Shown here piece by piece: positions 1-9,106 of a DNA stretch of 32,194 nucleotides (position 1 is its first letter; each line of letters starts with the position of its first letter). A program made the position numbers and the translations under genes. The notes below the pieces were generated by a model. It did not search any database. It was given only the letters and a program-made list of their open reading frames with translations, and was not told the DNA's origin. The DNA comes from Lojkania enalia (Eukaryota; Ascomycota; Dothideomycetes; Pleosporales): NCBI GenBank assembly GCA_010094045.1, contig ML986724.1, positions 5,411 through 37,604 on the forward strand, in the 5' to 3' direction.

Positions 1-36
1 AATTCTATAAAGTTAAGTAGAGAGTTATTAATATTA

Positions 37-199
37 TATAACGTATTCTACTATTAAAGCGGCTAAACCATTGAAACGGCTACTTTTTCTTAGTATTACA
101 AACACTACGTACGAACTATAATAAATCCACAACGCGACCTTCTATTAATTTAACAAGAAGGTAGAATTGAGCTTACCTTATAGGCGTATAAATTAGGCC
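37..199 (+). repeat. Left long inverted repeat of the pogo-type element
   Basis: Matches the reverse complement of about 1930-2100 over nearly its whole length. Shared blocks include GGCTACTTTTTCTTAGTATTA, cut short here, and the inner end TATAGGCGTATAAATTAGG at 180-198. Differences are mostly C in the left copy against T in the reverse-complemented right copy, so the right copy looks more heavily RIPped. Confidence 0.75.
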
Positions 200-321
200 A
201 GTTTAAGAGCGTGCGACGCGCTACTATAGCTTTTAATATATAATATTAACGACTCTCTATTTAACTTTACAGAATCGCGTTTCGCTCTTATATACAACTA
301 AATTGCTAGAAGCTTATAGTA

Positions 322-1806
322 ACCGAAGAACAAATAATCGTACAATATATTTTTAACCTTAATTTACGAGGATTTACGCCCTAGCTATATAAGGTAGCAG
401 ATATAGTAGATAAACTATTAGGCGTATATAGTAGAATACCTATAAGAAAGAATTAGCCTAAACAATTTGTAGCGCGTATAAATAAGCTTAAAATAGCCTT
501 TAATCGAGTAAAAGATTGCTAAAGAATAAAACAAGAGAATCTAGAGGTTATTAACGTATAGTTTAAGCTTATATAGGATACAATTGCGAAATATAGTATA
601 TATAATAATAATATCTACAACTTTAATAAGATAGACTTTTAGATAGGTATTATTAATACTATAAAAGTTATTACAGGTTTAGAACGTTATATAAGATCTA
701 CTCTTATATAGCTAGACGATTACGAGTAGATTATAGTTATCTAGAGTATTTATACTACTGCATACGTAACCCCGCTATTTATTATCTATAAAGGACGCGT
801 TTATATCTCTATATAGTATAAAGAAGTAGGTATACTATATAATTGGAAAATTTCAGTCTCTAAAAACGGCTGGACAAATAACGCGCTTAGTCTTAAGTAG
901 CTAAAGTACTTTAATAAGTATATAAAGATGCGTTAGGTAGGGTTATACAGGCTACTTATTTTAGACGGCTATAAAAGCTACCTTAACCAGAAATTTAAAG
1001 ATTATTACCTTATATAAAAGATTCTAACGCTTTATATACCTTCTTATTTATTGTATATACTTTAGCTTCTTAATATAGTTTACTTTTTACTATTAAAGCT
1101 GAAGTACTTATAGCGTATATAAGACTTAGCGCGCCAACGCGTCTACTATATTAATAAAGAAGGCTTTCTTCCAGCCTTTAAAGACGCGTTTTTTAATATA
1201 TTTACGTATAAGAACTATTAAAAGACCTTTAAAGTAATAGAAATTGTTCCTCTAAATGTATAGGTTATATTAGATTACTTTAATATATAACTGCATACCC
1301 TACTAGAACTACTTCTATAAGAAGACTTCTAGTAGTCTAAAACTCTAAGTAATATATATAAATTTGGGTTACAATTAATACTTATACGAAAGTCCTTCGT
1401 ACGATTACTAAAAGAGGTGTAAGAAGAATTCTTACAGCTTATAAAAGGTGCTAAGTTAATACTATATTAGAATGCGCTTTTTTAAGCTTATAACTCTAAG
1501 CTTAAAAGGTAATTAGAAGAAGTAACTAAGCGTAAAACGCGTAAAAGAAAGTATATTTAGTATAGCAGTATAATATTATATAGTAAGGGATCTTTATATA
1601 TAGCTGCTAAAGTATCTATAAACTCTTAGCCCTTTAAAAAGACTTATAGTACTGATACTTAAGAAAGAGCTTAACCAGCTTAATACTACTATAGTAACTA
1701 TAGTAAGACTAGATATAACGCTTATACGTACTAAAAGGATAGTAGGGAAAATTCTAAATTAGATAAAAGTATATTATATATAGAATCTCTTATTAGTATT
1801 AAATAA
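322..1806 (+). pseudogene. Broken pogo-family DDE_1 transposase
   Basis: The conceptual frame shows family landmarks in order. Around 600-640 is YNFNK..FQ, where active pogo transposases have YNFDETGFQ. About 845-890 encodes ISVSKNGWTNNALSL. About 950-980 encodes LLILDGYKSYL (canonical LILDGH.SHL, the second catalytic Asp). A leucine-rich stretch follows where the family has the SHLLQPLD and PLK motifs. Stop codons TAG/TAA occur throughout at positions expected to be Gln. The first catalytic Asp is Asn (GAT to AAT) and the next Glu is Lys (GAG to AAG), both G-to-A changes. It therefore cannot make an active protein. The superfamily is fairly sure; the subfamily is not. Confidence 0.75.
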
Positions 1807-1929
1807 ATTAACTTTTTATATATAGTATTTATTACGCTAAAAAAAAGTAGCTGCTTCGATAGTTTAGCTGCTTTGATAGTAGAATATATTATTAAAAGCT
1901 ATAGTAGTATATTATATACTTTTAAATTA

Positions 1930-2100
1930 GCCTAATTTATACGCCTATAAAATAAGCTTAATTCTACCTTCTTATTAAATTAATAGAAGGTTATATTATA
2001 GATTTATTATAGTTCGTACGTAGTATTTATAATACTAAGAAAAAGTAGCCGCTTAAATAGTTTAGCTACTTTAATAGTAGAATATGTTATAATATATAAT
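1930..2100 (-). repeat. Right long inverted repeat of the pogo-type element
   Basis: Reverse complement of the left repeat (37-199). It begins with CCTAATTTATACGCCTATA at 1931 and runs to the TATA-rich end near 2100. Confidence 0.75.
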
Positions 2101-2140
2101 ATATAATTATTTCCTATAATTATAGAGGAACCCTATAGAG

Positions 2141-2262
2141 TACCCCTACCTTAACCTTATACCCCAGCGCTAAGAACCCTACCCTAACCTCAACCTCAAT
2201 GCCAAGAACCCCTACCTAACCTATGCCCCAGCGCCAAGAACCCCGAACCCAACCTTAACCTA
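2141..2262. repeat. Degenerate C-rich minisatellite with CCTAACC-like words
   Basis: About three and a half imperfect tandem units of roughly 31-36 bp. Each combines a CCCTACC/CCTAACCT stretch with a GC(G)CCAAGAACCCC or GCGCTAAGAACCC block. All C-rich on the plus strand, in sharp contrast to the AT-rich transposon just to the left. Words such as CCCTAACCT resemble fungal telomere repeats (CCCTAA)n but are not a clean telomere array. Confidence 0.65.
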
Positions 2263-2477
2263 GGTGAGGTACTATATACCCTATTTACCAGCCTAATCAG
2301 TATATAGTTGTTTAAATTGCGTTAAATGTTAAAGCAGCGCGTCTTTCGCTATTTATTTGGCCTCTTTTAGTCGCTGAGAGGGCTAAGTTTACTTGATTCT
2401 CATTTTGGGCTGTATTCTTATTGTTTCGTCGTTGCATCGTTGCTGAAAGCTCAGGTGTCGCGTTTTAGTGATGGGGT

Positions 2478-2528
2478 GGACCGCTCGCTTGTATGGGCCG
2501 CTCGCTTGTATGGGCCGCTCGCTTGTAA
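2478..2528. repeat. 17-bp tandem repeat, three copies
   Basis: Units at 2478-2494, 2495-2511 and 2512-2528, all GG(A/G)CCGCTCGCTTGTA(T/A). Copies 2 and 3 differ only in the last base, and copy 1 has one further change. No associated gene is seen. Confidence 0.9.
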
Positions 2529-3104
2529 GGTACGTTATTTGTATAGATGTAAACTATTGAGAGAATTCACAGGTGGCGAGCCTAACCGTCTGCGGTAAAG
2601 GATACGATAAACGGTAATATACGATCAATAAGATAAAATACCGATAAAAAACCAATAATCGTATCGTTTCTATCGTTACATCGTTGACAACCCTGGTCTC
2701 GAGCAATCTGCGCGAACAACTGAGTGCAGCCCGTTTCTTTTCGATCTAGTGATCCGTGGGCGTATTTAATCTTGGTCTTTTGCGTATGTAAGTTCTGAAT
2801 TGGTTGTGTACCATTATAGACGTTAATCCGGGTAATTCCTTCGCGAATTAACTGCATCCACCAGCATATGTAGCTCCGGTACTTAATAGAGGGACTACAC
2901 TGAGCCCAAAGAAAGAAATTACCAGTAAGCTATTCGAGGCCAACTACTTAAACCCACGCCTGCAAGATCTTCTAGTTAGGAAACATTTGGCGCAACTAAT
3001 AAAATAGGTACTGATATTCGATCGAAGGGTACCCTACATCGCGACCAAAGGAAAACAAAGGCAAGTGCGAAAGCTTGGTAGATTGGACTCCTTATGCCGT
3101 CTCT
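2529..3104. other. Gene-poor spacer between repeats and the transporter 3' end
   Basis: Contains one unrecognised minus-strand open frame (2582-2857, 91 codons, with several Cys residues) for which I see no family motif. It could be a decayed gene fragment or chance. The rest holds nothing I can identify. The stretch also carries the 3' flank of the ABC transporter, whose stop codon is at 3105-3107. Confidence 0.4.
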
Positions 3105-6100
3105 CTATCTCTCCTTTTCCACCAGGGTTATAGCATCAACTTCTGTATCTTTCATCGGCGTGTTGCTGCCTCGGAACTCATCCCGACTAATGTTACTTTT
3201 ATCGCACATGCTGCGGAAGATACCACCTTCCCTGTCGTAGAGGTTCAACGGCGTATCCAGCTCCGCTATCCGTCCCGCATCCATGACCAGAACCCGATCA
3301 TAGTGAATAATGGTTTTCAGACGGTGAGCAATGCATAAAACAGTCCTATCCTGCAAGTTTGCAATTATTTCAGTCACTTGTCGATCCGTTTCAAAGTCTA
3401 CCGCTGATGTGGCCTCATCGCAAACGATAATTCGCGAGTTTCGGACCAGCGCTCTCGCGAGCGCGACGAGTTGTCGTTGTCCAAGAGAGAAGTTCTGTCC
3501 ATCGACCGCAACCACAGAGTCGAGCTGGACGGGATAGGCGTGCTTCTGGCCTCCACTGCTAACGAGACCAGCCTGCTGCAATGCGCGCCACAGTTCGTTA
3601 TCAGAGTGCTGGTTGTACGGGTCCAGGTTGTCCCGGACGCTTCCCTGGAACAGAGTCGGATCCTGCGGGATGATTGTCAATTTCGACCGCAGATCATGGA
3701 AACCAATCTTTGCAATGTCGACTCCATCGATGCAAATTCTCCCGTCGTACTCCGCCAGCCGGAAAAGCGCGGTCAGAATACTGGATTTGCCAGCCCCAGT
3801 CCGGCCCACAATTCCAATCCGTTCACCAGGACGTATGTGAAGCGTCAAGTCTAGTAAGACTAGCGGCAATTCAGCACGGTAGCGCATTTGGACCTGATGG
3901 AATTGAATTTCGCCACGCTCCGGCCAGCTGGGCCGCATCGCCTCTCGAGTCGCAATTTGTTGTTCTTCCTGTTCGATTTGCGTACCGTAGTGATGAATGC
4001 GCTCCGTGGCATTCATGTTGTTTTCTACTTCCGCAAATTGCACCACGATCCACGGAATCATCTGCATGACCGTTACCATATAGGCCAGTACGAGGCCGGA
4101 GACGCTAGGGTGGATGTCGAATTGCGAAGTTACGACCAAGATGCCTACAGCCAGCACGGAAACTGATCCCAAGACGTCCAGTCGAATAGAGAGCCAATGC
4201 AGACTCCCAATCGTGAGGTAGTAGGCGGCATCCATAGCATCGACCGAGGCATCAAGCCGTTCGCAAAACTTCCCTTCCATTTGGTATGCCCGGATACTAG
4301 TCGTTCCGCCGAGGGCCTCACTAAATCGCGAAACCACGACGCTTCGCAAGACGGCTTCGAGGCGCTTAATGTCCCGCGCTGGAGACCTGTATTGGCGGGC
4401 TATCAAGAGGAAAAGGACGAGCAGAACAGCTAGTACTGCGCCAAACCAGTGGTAATAGGCGACTGTCAACGCATAGATTCCGATCACCGTGGCCGCAGCG
4501 AGTAGGAACATTTGCATCGAGATGACCAGTCCACTATCCATGACCTCCACGTCCTTCGAAAAGCGATTCATAATTCGTCCGAGAGGCGTCGTATCGAAGA
4601 AGGCTATCCGTGCTCCCAAGAGTCGATGAACAGCGTTTTGGTGCATTTGCTTGCTAGCTTTCATTCCGCACTTTGCTATGGCGATGGCGATGGCGAATAC
4701 TAGTGGAACCTGTACGATAGCCATGGCGGCATATACGCCCATGGTGAGGCTAGTGGAGATGCGCCACTCGTCTCGCGTCCAATACGATAGCCAGATACTA
4801 GATGCCAGCATGGCGCACTGTAAAGCAATGATCAGGCCAAGGATTGTAAAGATGAAAAGAAGTGATCCGCTAGCACGCAAGTACGAGATCCAGACGTCCC
4901 AGCTAATACGCTTGACCGAGCGTTCCTCGTCCTGCATCAATGCTACCGTCTGCGATTCTTCACCTTCGGCCGACTTGATCTCGGATTGTGGCGTTTTCTC
5001 CTGGTCAACTGTCCGTTCCTGCATCGAGGTGGAGTCCATCAACTCTTGGAAATCGGCATCATTCTCGATGAGTTCTGGATACGTCGCAATCTTATGGATC
5101 GTTCCATCTCGCATCCAGATAACCCGATCGACTTGGGACAGCACGTGAAGCTGATGAGTAGCAAGCAGACGGGTCTTAGATCGAAGAAGGCCACAGATGG
5201 CATGGTTCATGATGTGCCCTCCTACGTGCGTGTCGACTGCAGAGAGCGGATCGTCCAGAATCATTATCTCAGCATCCGAGTATATAGCTCTAGCGATACT
5301 AAGGCGTTGTTTCTGGCCTCCCGACAGGGTAATGCCCTTTTCGCCGATTTCGGTCAGGTCGCCAAAAGGCAGCGCTTCAAAGTCCGTACGAAGGGCACAA
5401 GCTTCAATAACACGCTCGTATAGCATTGGGTCAAAGTCCCTGCCGAAGGTAATGTTCTCCCGGATCGTTGCATTCTGCATCCAGGCCACCTGTTGACAAT
5501 ATGCGGTGCGGTTGTCACCCACGAAGACGTTGCCGTTGGCAAGGCGCATCTCACCAGCAAGAGCCGCGAGAAGCGAGCTTTTCCCGGATCCCACGGATCC
5601 TATTACGGCGACGAGTTCGCCTCGCCTCAACGTCAGAGAGATGTGCTCCAAACAAAATGGGCCGCGGTCGTCCGGGGCACTGCGCCACCCCTGAGACAAG
5701 CTACCGCCTTGGCTGCTGCTGACATCCTCTTGGTCTTCGAAAACCTCCGTGCAATCTTCCTGGACTACTTGCTTGTCTGGAGCTTGTGAAGGCCCTTCCG
5801 AAGATGGCTCGGGCCGAGCGCTGGTCCGCTCCCAGGTGAAACTGGCGTCTTGAACTTTGATGCTATATGCAGCGTCGGGAACATGTATTGCGCTGTTTTC
5901 GACTTCCTCTGCGTCTAAGAACTCTTGTATCCGGACGAGAGACTGGTTTGCTGTGGCAAAGAAACCGATAAGGGGTGTAGCCGTGTTGAGGGGAATGCGC
6001 AGTGCATTGAAAAGCGCCAGCGATGAAAAGATGGCAGCCGGTTTTGGAGTAGGATGGCTTGCCGAGTACGTGGCGAAGGTGAGCATCGATGCAATTATGG

Positions 6101-7385
6101 GAGTGACGTACGAGCCCGCTGTGAAGGAATTGATAGTGGAAAGAATGCTCCTCGTGCCCTTCATTTCGAGGTTCCGGATACTGCTGACTCGTCCGAGGAA
6201 GCTCGTCTCCCAAGCAGAGAACTTAATAAAGCGCACTGCCGTGAATATTTCTTGTAATAGGCTCAGGCGTTGGTCAGTGATGGTGTTGACTGCTTTTCTA
6301 CGGGCGACCAACGATTTCGTGGCGAAGCCGAGCAGGGGCATTGTTGCACAGAGGAAAGCAAAGCCAACCACAGCACTATACTGAACATTGATGCAGAGTA
6401 GCGCGAGGGCCAAGAGGATCTGAACCGGTGTGGTCCATACTAGGTGGAAGCCACCCATTACCTGTTCTAGTCGTGCAGTGTCTGTCGACATGAGGTTCAC
6501 AATCTTGCCATTTGACCATCCAGTATGATCTTCCGCCGCCATGGCTGCGGCAGTGGATTCCAACTGTTTCTTGTAGTGTTGCTTCTCCTCTTCGCTTCCC
6601 GGGGCTACATCTACTGGAAGCTCGGCAGCAGACGCTCCAGAGTTCCCCCCAGCTTTGGCGCGACCAGAGAGACGAATGGCCTTGTCGAAGATCACACTGG
6701 TGAGAACTGAGCGGGCTTGCGCGCCTACCATCATGGTTCGGTACTTGGCATGGTTGAGACTTAATGACTGGCACAGCAGCATAATACTCAGTCCCAAAAC
6801 CAAGCCAATGCCTTCCTCTAGGAGGGGTTCCTTTCTATCATCGTGGCGAGCCTCCCATGCCTCAGCGACGTATTCGATGAGAAATCGGATGGCAAAAGGA
6901 CACAGAATCACCAAACAGGCCGCAAAAAGCTGTAAAACGCCAGCAATATCAAATTCGCGGGCAAAGGTGTCGTGGAGGGCCATGGCGATCACTGGATAAC
7001 GACCCGGCTGACGACGTCGCGCCTCAATCGCGGTGAGGAATCTGGCTTTCATGGCAGGCACTCGTCTGGGAGATTCCGATTCCAGCTCCCATATGTCGTT
7101 TACCTGGAGCGGGCGACGCATCCCTATGCGCAGCAAAGAGGTGATCCATTGGAAAGTTAGAGTGCTGAAGAAGCCGGCTCGGTGCTCTGGAGAAGGCAAT
7201 GCTTGCGCAGGAGGACTTGATGGAGGCTCGCTCCTCTGATAGGATGGGTTCAGCTCTTGGTCCCGAATCCATTGATTCGACGCCATCTCAGGGTCTCCCA
7301 TAGCGTGTAACAATGAGTGAAGAGATCGAGTGTTGATCCGTAGCTCTGGGTCATGGCATGAAATAGGTACGATCGCCACGATCAA
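3105..7385 (-). CDS. MRP-type (ABCC) ABC full transporter
   Basis: Predicted plasma- or vacuolar-membrane exporter, likely removing the cluster product or giving self-resistance (inference). One uninterrupted frame of 1426 codons with the order TMD1-NBD1-TMD2-NBD2 and no TMD0, as in short Yor1-like ABCC proteins. NBD1: Walker A GSVGSGKSS at about 596-604, signature LSGGQ at 687-691, Walker B IMILDD at 707-712. NBD2: Walker A GRTGAGKSS at 1194-1202, signature SLGQRQ near 1300, Walker B IIVCDE at 1319-1324. NBD1 has Asp where the catalytic Glu sits, which is usual for ABCC proteins. Hydrophobic helices cluster at about 147-360, 420-480, 840-905 and 950-1115. The ATG at 7385 gives the longest frame; ATGs at 7301 and 7286 (residues 29 and 34) are equally plausible, since family similarity begins only near residue 65. 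Divergent from the SDR at 7742. Confidence 0.93.
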   Translation of the reverse strand: MIVAIVPISCHDPELRINTRSLHSLLHAMGDPEMASNQWIRDQELNPSYQRSEPPSSPPAQALPSPEHRAGFFSTLTFQWITSLLRIGMRRPLQVNDIWELESESPRRVPAMKARFLTAIEARRRQPGRYPVIAMALHDTFAREFDIAGVLQLFAACLVILCPFAIRFLIEYVAEAWEARHDDRKEPLLEEGIGLVLGLSIMLLCQSLSLNHAKYRTMMVGAQARSVLTSVIFDKAIRLSGRAKAGGNSGASAAELPVDVAPGSEEEKQHYKKQLESTAAAMAAEDHTGWSNGKIVNLMSTDTARLEQVMGGFHLVWTTPVQILLALALLCINVQYSAVVGFAFLCATMPLLGFATKSLVARRKAVNTITDQRLSLLQEIFTAVRFIKFSAWETSFLGRVSSIRNLEMKGTRSILSTINSFTAGSYVTPIIASMLTFATYSASHPTPKPAAIFSSLALFNALRIPLNTATPLIGFFATANQSLVRIQEFLDAEEVENSAIHVPDAAYSIKVQDASFTWERTSARPEPSSEGPSQAPDKQVVQEDCTEVFEDQEDVSSSQGGSLSQGWRSAPDDRGPFCLEHISLTLRRGELVAVIGSVGSGKSSLLAALAGEMRLANGNVFVGDNRTAYCQQVAWMQNATIRENITFGRDFDPMLYERVIEACALRTDFEALPFGDLTEIGEKGITLSGGQKQRLSIARAIYSDAEIMILDDPLSAVDTHVGGHIMNHAICGLLRSKTRLLATHQLHVLSQVDRVIWMRDGTIHKIATYPELIENDADFQELMDSTSMQERTVDQEKTPQSEIKSAEGEESQTVALMQDEERSVKRISWDVWISYLRASGSLLFIFTILGLIIALQCAMLASSIWLSYWTRDEWRISTSLTMGVYAAMAIVQVPLVFAIAIAIAKCGMKASKQMHQNAVHRLLGARIAFFDTTPLGRIMNRFSKDVEVMDSGLVISMQMFLLAAATVIGIYALTVAYYHWFGAVLAVLLVLFLLIARQYRSPARDIKRLEAVLRSVVVSRFSEALGGTTSIRAYQMEGKFCERLDASVDAMDAAYYLTIGSLHWLSIRLDVLGSVSVLAVGILVVTSQFDIHPSVSGLVLAYMVTVMQMIPWIVVQFAEVENNMNATERIHHYGTQIEQEEQQIATREAMRPSWPERGEIQFHQVQMRYRAELPLVLLDLTLHIRPGERIGIVGRTGAGKSSILTALFRLAEYDGRICIDGVDIAKIGFHDLRSKLTIIPQDPTLFQGSVRDNLDPYNQHSDNELWRALQQAGLVSSGGQKHAYPVQLDSVVAVDGQNFSLGQRQLVALARALVRNSRIIVCDEATSAVDFETDRQVTEIIANLQDRTVLCIAHRLKTIIHYDRVLVMDAGRIAELDTPLNLYDREGGIFRSMCDKSNISRDEFRGSNTPMKDTEVDAITLVEKER

Positions 7386-7741
7386 GGGTCGAAGAGGCGC
7401 CCTGTAACGACACTGTCGTGCTCCGTCTCAATAATCCGGTCCCGACTCCGATCCGTCGGATCCGATGCTGCAATAATTTAATGCGACCATGCTTGATACT
7501 ACTTGGCCGAGAGCCGGGGTCAGGTAGGCAAGGCTGATGTCGGACATGTGAGAGGCATCGGCCCCCGGTCACGTCGGAACTGCGCACAATGCCGATAGCC
7601 TGAGCCTCGTAGGATTGTCAACTATCCGACTCCAGCTGCCGGGGTCCTAGTACTGGAGTGCAGTTATTTCGAACCACGTCGTCCAGCACGGCCGCCATTG
7701 GAAAGGGATCACTTCTTCGCTCAACCAGCGTGAATGCCAGT
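7386..7741. promoter_or_regulatory. Shared promoter between ABC transporter and SDR, rich in GTCGGA
   Basis: A 356-bp divergent intergenic stretch. It carries GTCGGA at 7455-7460, 7539-7544 and 7573-7578, plus several TCCGA words on the same strand. 7446-7466 is nearly palindromic around CCGATCC..GGATCCGA. CGG/CCG triplets in inverted arrangement are the usual targets of fungal Zn(II)2Cys6 regulators. That this is a real binding region is inference. Confidence 0.45.
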
Positions 7742-8678
7742 ATGGAGCCTTCAAGCGCTAATGGGACCATCTATCTAGTGACTGGTGCAAATAGGGGTGA
7801 ATATCATAACAGTTGTAATTCTCAAAGATCTAAAGGCTAACTTTTGCACACAAAGGACTGGGTAGAGGCCTGGTGGAGCAGCTCCTCCGCCGCGAGTCAA
7901 CTACTGTTGTGGCATGCGTCAGATCTGTAGCGACATCGCAGGCGTCCTTTCAAGGTCTTGAGCTAGGTGCAAACTCACGACTCGTGGTCGTCCAGTTAGA
8001 CTGTGTGAGTGCATCGGACCCTCAGCAAGCTGTTCAGAAGCTGCAATCCGTTCACAGCATCACACATGTCGACGTCGTCATTGCCAATGCCGGAATAGCC
8101 AACGATCACCATCCGGCATCAAGCACTCAACTAGACCAACTCGAAGGGCACATGATGATCAATGCGTATTCGATCCTCCTCTTGTTCCAAGCCACGAAGC
8201 CTTTGCTTCAAAAATCCATCCGCCCACCCAAATTTGTGTATATCGGCGCGCGCCTCGGCACCATCTCAGACATGGACCGATTGGGAAGGGCGCCATTGGC
8301 CGCATACTCACTTTCGAAGCTCGCCGGTAATTGGCTGGTCCGCAAATTGCACTTCGAAAACGAATGGCTCATCGCCTTCATTGTGGATCCTGGGTGGGTT
8401 TTGGCTGCATCATGGCTGTGAATGTCCATCTGCTGATTTCCTAGATATGTGCAAACCGATATGGGCAACCATGGCGCCCAAATGCTCGGACGTCAACAGG
8501 CCGAGACACCGATCGAGGATAGTGTGCGTGGAATTCTATCTCGGGTGAGTCTTTGAATGCGTGTGTCGGCCATATGATCACCGCTAATACTTTATCTTTG
8601 CAGGTTGACGACGCGACGAAAGGCTCAGAATCGGGTCAGTTTTTACTGTGGAAGGATGGCTCGCCTGTCGCGTGGTAA
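7742..8678 (+). CDS. Short-chain dehydrogenase/reductase, norsolorinate-ketoreductase-like
   Basis: NAD(P)H-dependent ketoreductase-type protein, probably acting on the polyketide. Exons by hand: 7742-7796, 7856-8393, 8445-8544 and 8604-8678, giving 255 aa. The joins restore the cofactor motif TGANRGLG (residues 14-21, split by intron 1) and PGYVQTDMG (split by intron 2). NAG lies at 96-98 and the catalytic YSLSK at 169-173. The C-terminal GQFLLWKDGSPVAW closes the fold normally. Oddity: where related enzymes have the active-site Ser (VST..G), this protein reads IGARLG near residue 149, so the Ser is missing. The start ATG at 7742 follows an upstream in-frame ATG at 7658 that would add 28 unlikely residues. 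Introns are 59, 51 and 59 bp. Divergent from the ABC transporter. Confidence 0.88.
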
Positions 8679-9106
8679 ATAGTAATTGTAGATTTTCTAG
8701 TCATACAGGTGAAGTGATCAGTAAATACTCAGTCTTTGGCGATTGAATCCCTGAAGCCTCCCCATACGTACGTGTTATCACGCGGTGGTATTTGATTGTG
8801 TTGTACGGCCTTTTCGAATCTCTTACGTGTGTGTGCGCGCGATCGCAAGGTCGTTCTCGACTGCCGATGAATCTTGATGCTGTTGATGACTGTTGACCGA
8901 CATCCATTCATAGTCTATGTACGACATATTATCCTCATGGTGCCGTCGAGTGACGCGATCTTTGATGTTGGACAAAGGGTTTTGGACTTATCCAAGCTCA
9001 GTATTGACAAAACCTCTTATGACGTTTATCATGTAGAATCTTGCCGCGTAGTGCCCCAAGTGAATGTAATGAAGAATTACTACTCAGGTCTGGACAGAAG
9101 CGATTA
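8679..9106. other. Convergent intergenic region, SDR and aminotransferase 3' ends
   Basis: 428 bp between two stop codons facing each other. It contains a short GT/GC alternation around 8826-8842 and no open frame with recognisable content. Presumably 3' UTRs and polyadenylation signals. Confidence 0.5.

Larger units (their letters stand above)
1..2105 (+). mobile_element. RIP-degraded pogo/Fot1-type DNA transposon (Tc1/mariner superfamily)
   Basis: A complete-looking but dead class II element. Left (about 37-199) and right (about 1930-2100) ends are inverted repeats of each other, roughly 165-170 bp, with most mismatches C/T or G/A. Between them, about 322-1806 reads in a single plus-strand frame as a pogo-like DDE transposase only if the many TAG/TAA codons are taken as former CAG/CAA. 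The outer edges are TA-rich, as expected for TA target duplication, but the exact ends are not clear and the window starts here. Pogo elements usually have much shorter inverted repeats, so the long repeats are unusual. Inference: mobilised long ago, then inactivated by RIP. Confidence 0.75.

Noticed and set aside
2582..2857. 91-codon minus-strand frame with several Cys residues
   Set aside because: No recognised family, no context or promoter evidence; kept only as a note in the spacer entry.
3331..7272. Many plus-strand and other-frame open frames across the ABC transporter
   Set aside because: They overlap a single long frame with complete ABC motifs and show no family content of their own.
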